From NCBI GenBank assembly GCA_963969495.1, contig OZ018328.1:7973331-8037330 (forward strand): 64,000 nucleotides of DNA, in the 5' to 3' direction. Both the position numbers and the translations under genes were made by a program. Positions 55,018-64,000 of the stretch are shown piece after piece. The notes under the pieces were generated by a model. The model saw nothing but the letters and a program-made list of their open reading frames with translations. It searched no databases and was not told where the DNA came from. This stretch comes from Ceratothoa steindachneri. Lineage: Eukaryota; Arthropoda; Malacostraca; Isopoda; Cymothoidae. Position 1 is the first letter of the stretch, and the number at the start of each line of letters is the position of its first letter.

Positions 55018-55928
55018 ACATGCTACACAGGGTACCCCGCTGCAGGGAGATTGAGGGGCGGATTAAGGGGGGCATAATCACTCATGGCTGGTAGGTAGAA
55101 GTTTAATGCCCCTAATTTGACCCTAGCAATGGATTGACAGAGCTCTCGCTGCTGCAGCCGATGCTACTGGAACAGACAGTATATGCCATCACCACCACTT
55201 CTTGTGAATACTCAACTAAAACTTCCCGATGGCATGGTAGGCAGGTCAGGATGGCAAATCCGTCTTAATGACAGGCCACTGAAAGGTTGGGGTTACCACA
55301 CCCAGTGAAAGTGGAGAGTTCATCAGTGAAGTGAATGTGATAGAAGGAATCTTAATTGTGGGGTTCCTGGAGTGAGGATAGAAACAAGTCAATAAAAAGG
55401 GGAAGGGGGTGTCTTGTAAATAAAGTGTCAAAAAGATGGTTATGGGAGATATGTATAGAAGTAAGGTACCTAGTTTAAGACTAATTGGAGGCACTGGGGT
55501 AGGAGGGCATGTCACTCTTTATAAAGGTAATTTCTTTGCAGCACTGATATGAGCTGCAGGATCCATTTATTTATGTATCTTCTGCTTTAAGAGGCTGGCT
55601 ATAAATTGGGTTGTATCTGGGGAGAACCCCACCGACTTTTTGAGCCATCCTAATAATAATATCAAATAAATGGCTCTTCAGCAGAGTCCTCATTTGTATC
55701 CCAATCTCTCTCTCTCAAATTAACTCCTTGTTTTATATCCAGTCCAATTTTAGAAGCACTTCACCTTTTGTGTTTAAATAGTTCACAGTGCTTAAATTTA
55801 TAAGAGTGGCAAAATAAAAGGGTGTGTGACATAAGAAAAAAACATTAAATTTAAAAACAGGAATATGACTCCTCTAACTAAGCATTGCTCAATTTATATA
55901 TTACATATAATACATCTTCTATACTTAC
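55018..55928. other. HSF intron 2, right end next to exon 2
   Basis: An 89-residue minus-strand frame (55515-55246) is present but resembles nothing I know. The exon 2 donor T|GTAAGTATAG marks the right edge. Confidence 0.35.
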
Positions 55929-56037
55929 ACATATTCAGTTGCCTGATAAAACTTGCCATATTGTTATGTTTAAAATATTTGGGAATAAGCTCCTGGGTGA
56001 ACCTGTTTTGATTTGTGATGACAAAGCTCTGTCCTTT
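55929..56037 (-). CDS. Hsf: HSF coding exon 2: recognition-helix part of DNA-binding domain
   Basis: The exon follows the acceptor TATATTTTCAG and ends at T|GTAAGT, leaving one base of a Tyr codon (phase 1). The translation contains GQSFVITNQNRFTQELIPKY and then [15 protein letters not shown]. The last stretch is the HSF signature: the recognition helix that enters the major groove at the heat shock element, nearly identical to the canonical [20 protein letters not shown]. It joins exon 1 directly at WTE/KGQSF. A plus-strand reading frame over the same bases (55885-56160) is a shadow. This exon is the strongest single piece of evidence for the gene. Confidence 0.95.
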
Positions 56038-57518
56038 CTGAAAATATATACCAAAGATTGGATGAGTGCCTCTATCTTTAATGCAGGGTTGAAATATGTA
56101 ATATATAAATGTAAAGTTGGTAGGAATCCACAAGTTCATTATTCAACCCTGGAATTATAAGTTAGTAACTATAAAATATAAAAATTTATATCTAAACTTA
56201 AATGTATATTAATTTTCCCTAACATATTTTAAAAATGAAATATTTTAAATTTAAAGGGAAAAAATCAACATGAGGTATGATGCTAGAAAGTTAGAACTTG
56301 GAGGAAGTACACAGCCCAAGTAAACACAAGTGAATACTTGGAGTAAGGATAAGGAAGATGCATATTCATCCTTGAAAAGGAAAGCATCCGGAACTCAACA
56401 ATTGCGCAAATTATTTAACTATCGTCCAAATGTGACTCCTCTCACTCTCAAACAACCAACCAACACCTTGTACGCACCCATTGGCCACACGGTGCCAGGA
56501 CGACCCAAGATCGGGGCAAACTTTAAACCCAAACCTTTACTTTAGTTTCGGAAACATCAACATAAAGGTGCATTTGCTTTCCATTGTGTGTGTCCCCTTT
56601 TCCTAAAGTTTCTTTGTATATATTTATCAATTTTTGACTTGTGCATATTTTCCTTTCTATATTTTTGTGCCCCCTTAAAAGTGTTTTGTGTACAACCTTT
56701 ACCTTTTAAGGGTATTTTTGGAGGGTGATTGTTCATTTATAATCCCTTTCTTAAAGGGTTAAGGTTTTTGTGTATTATTTTTTGCCTCATTTCTATCTTT
56801 TTAAGGTAATTTCATGTGTATTTTTAAGTCCCTTCCTGAAGGGGCTATTGCTTTCTTTAGTTAGTTTGAGATTATTATTCCTAATCTTTTTTTTGTAGGC
56901 AATAAATTCATCTTTATGATTAACCAAACTCTAACTTAAGAAATTTAACTCAAACAGCAGTCAAAAACTATAATCTGAGCCAAGCGTAGAACTGCGCCAA
57001 ATCATCCCCTCAGTCATTCACCGTCAGGAAAATTTGTCACTTTCTTCGGAGCTTAGCCTCGGTTTAATTTTCGCATTATTTTTGGTTTTTCCTCTTTTCT
57101 GTATTTACTGTTAGCAAATTACTTTATTAAATTTTTTCCCATTTTTTTTTCTTCTTATGTATGTATTAACTTATTTTGCTTATTTCTATTGTAAACTACT
57201 TAATTTACTATAGTTTAATTTTTGTCCTCACGATCCAAAAGTGGGTGGTAATAGCTCGCTTACAATCCAAATTCTATTACTGTTCAATGATGATGGTGGG
57301 TTAATGAGAGAACATGATGAAAATATAAAGAGTAAACAGTGATGAAATTTAAATCACTGGCTAGCCACTCCACTGAATATGCTGCTGAGATCAGCAGATA
57401 AGGCTGCCTTAATTTACTTCCCTCTCACAAGGCAAAAAATAAAGCCTTGATTTATAACCCTTTGCACCCAGTCTATAAACAAATGACCTCTTTGTGTCAT
57501 GCAGCCAGGATTGAAATA
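56038..57518. other. HSF intron 1, unassigned
   Basis: A 71-residue plus-strand frame (56330-56545) reads SKDKEDAYSSLKRKASGTQQ and then PTNTLYAPIGHTVPGRPKIG. It might be a retroelement remnant but I cannot place it. The remainder is T-rich on the plus strand. No repeat boundaries were found. Confidence 0.35.
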
Positions 57519-57841
57519 CAGTAAACCCCCGATATAACAAACTATATGGGGCAGAGAGTCGTTCGTTGAAGCTGAAAATTGGTTAAACCCGATGGTTGTT
57601 AAAAGTGATGGAAATAACAAACCAAGTTTGTTATATCCGATGGTTCGTTCGTTTTATGGAGTAGTAAGTAGCACTTGTGAAGAGAGGAAGGAGGAGGAGG
57701 AAGAGGGACAGAGCACCAGAATAACCTCTCCTGTGTGATGTTCACAGCCGATTGAGCTGTGAGCCATTGAGTCGCAGCATGGAGTTCAGCCAGGAAATTT
57801 GGTTTGTTATATCCAAAATTCGTTATATTGAGGGTTTACTG
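57519..57841. mobile_element. pogo/Tigger-type MITE, 323 bp
   Basis: TA duplications (57517-57518 and 57842-57843) flank inverted ends CAGTAAACCCCCGATATAAC and, from the right, CAGTAAACCCTCAATATAAC. A second inverted block (gttatatccgatggttcgtt-like) lies inside. There is no coding frame. The CAGTAAACCC end and TA target fit pogo/Tigger-related miniature elements. It lies in HSF intron 1. Confidence 0.9.
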
Positions 57842-59202
57842 TATTTACAAGTGGAATTTTCTTAAGTTCTGTAATTTTGAGATAAGCCAATTTTGGTAGT
57901 TTGGCAGGTCCAGAATCATTGAATATAATAATTGACAACTATTTATAAGTACAATTGATTTGAACAGTTTTGATTACAAAAAAAATGCCCACCTGATGAT
58001 CTCCATCTCAGTTGGGGATTCTATCTTATTTTAATTGGGTAATGAATTACTGAATCTTAGTATGCACCTCACTTTTATTGTGGCAGGGTGACTTCTATCA
58101 AGTTTTTTGAGAGAAGTAAAAATGCTCTTTCGGGGAATGAAATGATTCATTTAGTAGACCATTCAATGCAGTGAATGAACAATTGATACAATTTGGGTAG
58201 TTCAACCTCAGAGAAAAATGAGTGCATAGATTTTTGCTGGGAGAAAAGTGCTAATTTTGACCACCATAATTACACTTCAATGAAACTAATGTTGTTTACA
58301 GCTCTTGGGGAGCAAATGGAATATCTTCTCCCTCAGACTGCTTAGAAGATTTAGGGATAAAGCTGTAATCCTACAGCTTGTGCTGCAAACCTCATTAACA
58401 TTACCACAATTACGTGGAGCCACGCTTGCTGTGAGGCTGTCCCAAAGGACCAAGAATTAGTGGAAACTTTGTTGGTGAACCGGAGCTTAACTAATGTGGC
58501 TTTTATTGATGAATATTAGTGGAAGTTACACAAACCCCAAAATATCATGAATATTGTATTAAAAATGCCACTATACTCTAAGTACATTTATTTTTAAAAA
58601 ATAAGAAAAAAATGGATTAATAAGAATATTTCAGCCATAATTCAGCAGCTTTGTGAAATATGGCAGTCAATAAACAACAACTACAGGCAAAATTGTTAAA
58701 CTTCAGGCTGTAGCTTTTAGTGCAGGAGACTAATTCTTCTGTCATGTCTGCAATAATACCAAAATAGAACATAGAGAGAAATGCCTCACCACATACTGTG
58801 TTGCATGCAATGTTGGACTCTGCCTCAGTGATTTACGAGATGCGCAAGAATCTTTTACTATTACAGCTTCTGCTAAAGTATTAAATAATGGCATTCTTTA
58901 AATGGATATTTACTATATCATATGAGTAAAATGACTATGAAAGGTTTTTCTTGTAAAATTTGATAGTAAAACTATTATCTAAGAAAGCTATTGGAATGCT
59001 TCTTAAGTAGGTGAACTATTATTTTAGCCTATAATTGAACTATTGCAGAGAAATAAAGGACTCAAATAGCTAAGTACATTTTGCATGAAATAAAAGTGGA
59101 TGAGACACTTGGCACCCAAAATAAGAGGTAAATATGGATCTGTGAAAGATGGCTTAAGTGTCTTTATATTTGAAACTTTTAAAAAAATATAAATATACAA
59201 AC
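57842..59202. other. HSF intron 1, right part, unassigned
   Basis: Contains the second copy of a short dispersed block at about 58405-58460 (taccacaattacgtggagcc, compare 31740-31800). Otherwise AT-rich and featureless up to the exon 1 donor GAG|GTTTGT. Confidence 0.35.
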
Positions 59203-59319
59203 CTCAGTCCACCTAATTAAGTCATCTGTACTGGGATCATTAACAATTTTCCAAAGTTTAGTGAGAAAAGCAGTATATGATCCAACTTTGGTAGAATCAA
59301 TTTCATTGGCTGGCAACAT
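59203..59319 (-). CDS. Hsf: HSF coding exon 1: start and first part of DNA-binding domain
   Basis: Thirty-nine codons run from an ATG to a GAG|GTTTGT donor in phase 0. The translation starts MLPANEIDSTKV and contains AFLTKLWKIV and DDLIRWTE, matching helix 1 and the following turn of the HSF winged-helix domain (family pattern AFLxKLWxLVxDPxTDxLIxW). An in-frame TAA lies two codons before the ATG, which supports this start. However, the preceding AAAAG could also be a weak acceptor that would put the 5' UTR in another exon. The short N-terminal tail before the domain is normal for the family. The 5' flank (59.32-60.5 kb) is mostly unassigned DNA followed by a decayed LINE 3' end, and I cannot point to a promoter. 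Confidence 0.9.
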
Positions 59320-59729
59320 CTTTTAAGTCAAATTATACAATTATCAAAAAATGTTAGATGCTGTAAGAAAATGAATTCAAATGGTCAGTAAATGTTCAAA
59401 GTAGGAATAAAATATTTGTCAATGCTATGATTTTAGAGTCAGGTTAATTTTAAGGAGTTTGAAATAAACATCTCCGAAATTTGGAGTTACAAATGTTATA
59501 GAGGTTCTTGGACATATGACTAATGATAAAGGTGAAAAAAAAAAAATCATTTTAACTGTATTTCTTAAGGATCAATCTGACTCATATGATTTTATTATAG
59601 AAAATATGGATATCTGTTTAAGCATTTCTATTGATTTAGATGAAATATAAAGAAATTTTTTTTTCTTCATTGGCCTAATTAAAATTTTAACCTAGTGCTT
59701 GGCTATTCTAATATTTTGAAACTAAAAAA
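59320..59729. other. Immediate 5' flank of the HSF start codon
   Basis: AT-rich sequence carrying an in-frame TAA two codons upstream of the ATG. I see no TATA or heat shock element that would fix a promoter here, and the transcription start could lie in an unseen 5' exon. Confidence 0.4.
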
Positions 59730-60530
59730 AAAAAATGCAAAAGAACAAAAATGACAGAAGATAAAACCCAAAACAAATGAAACAAAAAGAAAAAAGGGAG
59801 GCATGTTCTGGAATCAGGGGGTGGGTAGAGGGGCAAGTGTAAATAACATACAACCCCGAGTGTAATAACATACAACCCAAAGTGTAATAACATACAACCA
59901 ACTAACACCAAAGACAAAATAAAAAATCCAAATAGCATACACAAACCCGTAATGAGTACAAAGGACAAGCAGTAGCAACCCCGATCCTCCAAGTGCAGGA
60001 ACAAATAATGTGTGTAAAGATCACTCAAACACAGACATTCAACAAGAATGTGCAGAATAGTTTGGGGGACAACGCATCTGCTCCATCAAATGGCACATGC
60101 CCAATTCAAAGATGATCTGAAGTTATGGCAGCATTCCTGCCATGTAGTTGGTATGAGGAAGACCCAAGTACTGGTCTGGTTGTCAGGTCCTCACAGACTC
60201 TTTGGCACCCTCATTCCCAGTAATTCACACATGTTCAGGAACCTAACATAAGATAGTCTCAACATCCACCCAGCTTATGATGACCGTGGTGTCAAGCATA
60301 CCACAAACCAGTGGGTGTGGAGATTCCAATGCACCGAGAGCACTCAAGGCGCTTTGTGAGTTGCTATAGATCACAATCCAGTCTCCGAACTGGGCATCTC
60401 CCTACTGAGTGATGTATTGCAACCAGCTAGGCCGTTAAGACAGACACAGACCCCAGTAGAGCCCTGCCAACTTCAAAAGGAGGAAATATGGCATGGAAAC
60501 TGACACAGATCCAGCATGACATGAAGTGTG
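59730..60530 (-). mobile_element. I-group-like LINE, decayed RNase H/3' end (copy M)
   Basis: An A-tail-like t/a run precedes 3' UTR-like sequence. Family blocks follow: gagtacaaaggacaagcagt, cattcaacaagaatgtgc, the ggtatgaggaagacccaag region, cgctttgtgagttgctatag (RNase H) and tgcaaccagctaggccgtt. Order and orientation match copy H. No frame survives, and it is among the most diverged copies. It lies upstream of HSF exon 1. Confidence 0.7.
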
Positions 60531-60989
60531 CTGGTTCTATCAGAGTGAGTGTCCTCTACCTCCTATATCTCATTCTTTTCTTTTTCTTCTACTAATCTTT
60601 CTTCTTTCAACTGAGAGAATGGATCACAAGTATCGATTGCCTAAGCTGCATGTCCAGTCATACACAGTACTTCCTTTCTCTTTCAGCTGAGGGCTCTCTC
60701 TCTCTTTCTTTAACTGCTAGCATGCGTCTCCAGTACTATGACAGCTTATTTGGAGAGCAGTAATATGTTGCTATAAAGTATTGGCCCTCAGGCCGCAGCA
60801 GAACTTAAATGTTCAGGGGTTGCTATGAATCCTTAGATTAGGTTTAAGTTATTGTTGTTTAGTGTTTGCTTGTTGCTTGTATGTGGCAATGTTGAGTTGA
60901 ATCCCGGTCCTGGTAACTCTAATCAAGTGTCAAATTCTCTATAGTAACATTAGGGGGCTATACTAATCTTGATGAATTTTAAATTGCCT

Positions 60990-61580
60990 CTAGGGATTTT
61001 GATATTGTTCTGTGTTCTGAGACTTTAGTGTCAGACAGACAAAATATCTCTGAATTACTCTTAGCTGATTTTAATAAACCTACTCTGCTCTTACGCGATT
61101 CTAGACTGAGAGTTTGTGGCTTAGCTACTTATATCCAGTCTGTATTTTCAGCCTCTGTCTGATCTGATTTCAAATGTAATTGTCATGAAGTTCAATTAGT
61201 TGAGGTTAGCAGTAAAAGGAATAACTTTTATATATTTAATCTATACAGTAACCCAGATTTGGATAGTAGGATATTTGATTGTCTCCTCGCTTCTATGAAT
61301 AGAATTCAGGAGTCTGACATTAAGTCAGCTTTTACTTTTGTTGGTGACCTGAATGTTCATCATAGAGAATGGCTCAATTCAATCAATGACACTGATGGGT
61401 CTGGGCTAGCTGCACATTTTTCTAATTTGTCTGGATGTGAACAGCTTATTACTGAATCAACTTGCCACAACGGAAATTGCTTGGATTTACTGTTGACAAA
61501 TGTACCGGATGTAGTTGACTCAGCTATTAAGCCTCCGGTCTGACCATTTATAATTTCTTTTATAATATCTCATAAATTCT
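60990..61580 (+). pseudogene. Fourth-lineage LINE endonuclease domain
   Basis: Frames read FDIVLCSETLVSD (catalytic Glu), KRNNFYIFNLYSNPDLDSRI, FTFVGDLNVHHREWLNSIND (Asp-Asn and His) and NCLDLLLTNVPDVVDSAIKP. The terminal Ser-Asp-His is visible only in a neighbouring frame (tctgaccat near 61539), so a frameshift precedes it. A stop near 61160 also breaks the reading. Confidence 0.75.
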
Positions 61581-62183
61581 ATGTTAAGTCTCGGGCAGAT
61601 TGGCCTTGTGTATTCCATGACTTTGATAATATACAATGGAGTAATATATATATATAAATCTCATCCTATTGATGATTTGAATGCTGCCCTTGTTAATATA
61701 ATAAACTGTAGAATTACTACTAAAACTAGACTAAAAGACAAGGTGTGGTTCACTGATGATTGTAGAATGGCATACCAAGAGGAACAATCTGCTTATCACC
61801 TCTGGTCTCGCAATCAATCTAGATTGTTATGGGAAAATTACGCGAGACCTAGATCTCACACTCAATCTGTTTATGCTGATGCACAAAAAGAATATAATAA
61901 TTTACATGAAATTCTGACCAATGCATCCCAACCGCACAAATGGTGGTCCACTTTAAAGAATTTTCTTTTGGGAATTGATTCTGCATTACCTCCTATTCGA
62001 ATGGACAATGGAAGTGACTTTTGATCCATCTGTTAAGGCTGAAGTTTTATCATGTGTTTCAGAGAAAGCAAAATGACCAAGAACTGGATCTACCTTCGAC
62101 TTATTATCCTAATCCAGAACTCTCATATTTTGCCTTTAAGTCCTCAGAATTAAAATATTATTTAAATGATTTAGATTCATTCA

Positions 62184-62900
62184 GTGGTACTGATTCAAAA
62201 GGAAATATTGCCACTTTTTCTGAAAACTTTATCTAAGCAACTGGCTCCTAAACTTGCAAAGATATTCAGAAGTCATCTGGCCTCTGCTAATTTTTCAGTG
62301 TCCTGGAGAACTTTCAATGTTTCTCTAATTCCTAAGGTAGCCTCTCCTACACAATTTCCTTTGGAATATAGCCCAATTTATATTACTCCAATTTTTTCAA
62401 AAGTTTATGAAAAGTTATTAGCAAGAAGACTATACAAGTTTGTGAATTCAAAAGTTTTTTTACCTGCTATGCAATATGGTTTCAGAAAAGGTCTTAGCAC
62501 TACTGATGCCTTAATGGTATTAACCCATGATCTGCAATCCTCTTTGGATGCTCGCTCTGAGGCCAGAGTTATTTCCCTTGATTTTAGCTCTGCTTTTGAT
62601 TTAGTGAATCATAAGGCTTTATGGTATAAGTTGCAATTGATGGGTATTGGTGGTCTAATTATCAATGTATTCAGAGAATTTTTGTCTGGCTGTCAGCAGT
62701 GTTTTAGTTGATAGAAATTCTAGCTCTTTTAAACTGGTTTTATCTGCCGACATGTGGTCAAATTTAGAAAATAAATTAATTGTTTATGCTGATGATAGTA
62801 CCTTGTATGCCTCAGTTAACTCTCCTAGTGATTGTGCTTCTGTGGCTGATTCCCTGGAATACAGATGTGGTGTCTTAAATGGGGCATGAAGCTAAACCCA
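62184..62900 (+). pseudogene. Fourth-lineage LINE reverse transcriptase
   Basis: The 62184-62711 frame contains SLIPKVASPTQFPLEYSPIY, GFRKGLSTTDALMVLTHDLQ and VISLDFSSAFDLVNHKALWY (first catalytic Asp). A frameshift and a deletion follow: SFKLVL runs straight into SADMW. The expected SGVPQGSVLGPxLF-type block is therefore missing. NKLIVYADDSTLYASV (YADD active site) follows in the 62665-62889 frame. The polymerase cannot be functional. Confidence 0.8.
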
Positions 62901-63383
62901 AGCGACACAATCAAGGACTCATGACCCTCCTCAACCACCAGTTTCTCTGTGGGTCTCCTTTGATAGTCTCTTGCTCCCTTAAACTCTTGGGTGTTTTGAA
63001 GGATAAGCTTACTTTTGAGAAGCATCTAAGTTTTATGGCTTCCTCTATTGCACAAAAAACTGAACTTCTTCATAAGTACTTCAGGGCACTAGGTAATGAA
63101 AATCTTTTTACACATTCATCCCATCGTGTTTTGAGTAGTGCATGCCTATATGGCTTTAAATATTATTTGTTTCATTCTACCAGTTTTAACAATCGATTTG
63201 GAGAAAAATAGAAATATTGGTGGTTTGTCTCTCTTATACAAGATTTTCCATAATGTTAACCATCCCTTGTATTTGAGACTCCTGTTCCTTTTATCTATTA
63301 GACCTACTAGGCATACCTTAGCTCTGAATGACTGCAAAATATTTAGTTACCCCTTAAACATTGTCAATTTATACAATAAATAA
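62879..63383 (+). pseudogene. Fourth-lineage LINE ORF2 C-terminal region
   Basis: Overlapping frames read CGSPLIVSCSLKLLGVLKDK with LTFEKHLSFMASSIAQKTEL, then LEKNRNIGGLSLLYKIFHNV and RPTRHTLALNDCKIFSYPLN. This is the usual post-RT tail of this LINE group. It includes a frame change near 63190 and ends at about 63383. Confidence 0.75.
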
Positions 63384-63390
63384 ATATAAT

Positions 63391-64000
63391 TCAAATGTAT
63401 TGTATTTAAAATCATTTTGATTTTTCTTAATCTCATATCATCATAACTAACTATAATTTAAGAAGAGGATTTTTTTGAGTATTTGAATAATAATTTCATC
63501 TTAGTTTGGTTATGACTTATGCTTTTTTATCAAAGTTATTTCTAATAATTCTTTTATAATATCAAAAAACAAAATGGTGAAGTTCAGAAATAAATCTAAG
63601 TATCAAGATTTTGTGATTTTTTTTAAAACCTAAAGAATTACAAATGGTGAAGTTCAGAAAATTTATTTTTATATATCTTCTATAAATCTATATTTTAGCA
63701 ACGTGATATTTTGAAACTAGGCGATTGCGAGGTGATCTTATCAAAATATTCAAAATTTTAAATAAATTTGAAAACGTAAATTATGAAATTATTTTAAGTA
63801 TATAATCATTTATGTTTGATGTCATTGTCATTATTCTATATATTTCAATCATTAATTTAAATATAAAATATTCATTAATTAATTTTTTCTAGAGAATTAT
63901 AATTTGCTTGGCTAAACTTTGATGTTAACCAAGTGATCAATTTTTCACTAAAATTTAATATTGCATGACTCATGACAAAGGCTTCGGCGCAGAAGTAAAA
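63391..64000. other. AT-rich terminal stretch, nothing recognised
   Basis: Very AT-rich sequence with a short repeated phrase (acaaaatggtgaagttcagaaa at about 63570 and aatggtgaagttcagaaa at about 63643). No gene or element boundary was seen. Confidence 0.4.

Larger units (their letters stand above)
17077..59319 (-). other. Hsf: Heat shock factor (HSF) gene, extent visible in window
   Basis: Eight minus-strand exons join in frame across seven introns of about 3165, 11589, 427, 1689, 10608, 13328 and 236 bp. Every junction used has GT donors and AG acceptors, and codon phases agree at each join (0, 1, 0, 0, 0, 2, 1). The product is the trimeric transcription factor that binds heat shock elements (nGAAn repeats) and drives chaperone genes. 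The order of parts matches the family: winged-helix DNA-binding domain, HR-A/B leucine-zipper trimerisation region, basic motif, then a low-complexity regulatory region. About 400 residues are visible without a stop, so the activation domain and 3' UTR are missing from this reading. Arthropods usually have one HSF gene, so the generic symbol is used. The long introns are filled with transposable elements. Confidence 0.93.
60930..63390 (+). mobile_element. LINE of a fourth lineage (CR1/jockey-like), nearly complete ORF2
   Basis: Plus-strand frames in order give the endonuclease (60990-61580), RT (61980-62900) and the C-terminal region to 63383, followed by AATAAATAAATATAA, which may act as 3' tail and polyadenylation signal. 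Motifs are listed under the coding pieces below. The element is AT-rich and unlike the I-group-like family: no RNase H follows the RT. It is the only substantial plus-strand LINE in the window and lies upstream of and opposite to HSF. Confidence 0.82.

Noticed and set aside
53889..55094. 401-residue Cys-rich repeat protein (CEALADTKCK repeats)
   Set aside because: The frame exists only because the 30-bp unit has no stop in several phases. Two other phases are equally open, and the array lies in an intron of HSF.
55885..56160. 91-residue plus-strand frame
   Set aside because: It is antisense to HSF exon 2, which has splice sites and a diagnostic protein motif.

Overview
This is a eukaryotic window, most likely from an arthropod and plausibly a decapod crustacean. 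That placement is inferred from the mix of LINEs, Tc1/pogo/hAT elements and a Penelope-like remnant in AT-rich, intron-rich DNA; nothing in the sequence proves the species. The only host gene I can identify is a heat shock transcription factor (HSF) on the minus strand. Eight coding exons can be read: 59319-59203, 56037-55929, 44339-44215, 43787-43587, 41897-41751, 31142-30874, 17545-17394 and, less certainly, 17157-17077. They splice in frame into about 400 residues: a complete winged-helix DNA-binding domain, the HR-A/B coiled coil with the following basic KRK motif, and a Ser/Pro-rich regulatory region with a VKVEP sumoylation-type motif. No stop codon is reached, so the 3' end lies further left, inside repeats or outside the window.

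Everything else recognised is transposable-element or satellite DNA, mostly in the HSF introns. The dominant family is a GC-rich I-group-like LINE. It has an ORF1 with three CCHC zinc knuckles, an ORF2 with APE endonuclease, reverse transcriptase and RNase H, a short 3' A-tail, and a 5' end with a small C4/G4 hairpin. About a dozen copies or fragments occur: 1-8.3 kb (two copies), 9.4-12.7, 19.1-27.5, 27.5-28.1, 32.2-41.1, 44.9-45.7, 50.8-53.0 and 59.7-60.5 kb. Nearly all lie on the minus strand, in the same sense as the HSF transcript. All are broken; the best-preserved reading frame is the RT-end/RNase H part at 39048-40490.

Nested insertions record a history. A Tc1-like element (14562-17070) carries a pogo/Tigger derivative (15380-16315). 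The LINE at 19.1-27.5 kb carries a 1.88-kb DNA transposon with about 400-bp inverted repeats and one spliced-looking cargo exon, plus a 0.29-kb LINE-5'-end-derived retroelement. A 3.4-kb hAT-like element (46950-50354) carries a second hAT MITE with a perfect 8-bp target duplication in its left inverted repeat. The LINE at 50.8-53.0 kb carries another Tc1-like element. Other items are a solo LTR (53196-53721), a 34-unit 30-bp minisatellite (54001-55017), a pogo-type MITE (57519-57841), a Penelope-like remnant (about 13.0-13.5 kb), and pieces of three further LINE lineages, including a fairly complete plus-strand element upstream of HSF (60.9-63.4 kb).

The most noteworthy points are the transposon-expanded HSF gene (over 42 kb for about 1.2 kb of coding sequence), a Tc1 element whose TA target duplication is bases +5/+6 of an HSF 5' splice site, and the long-inverted-repeat element with its unfamiliar C-terminal domain. 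No rRNA, tRNA, CRISPR or prokaryotic-type feature was seen.
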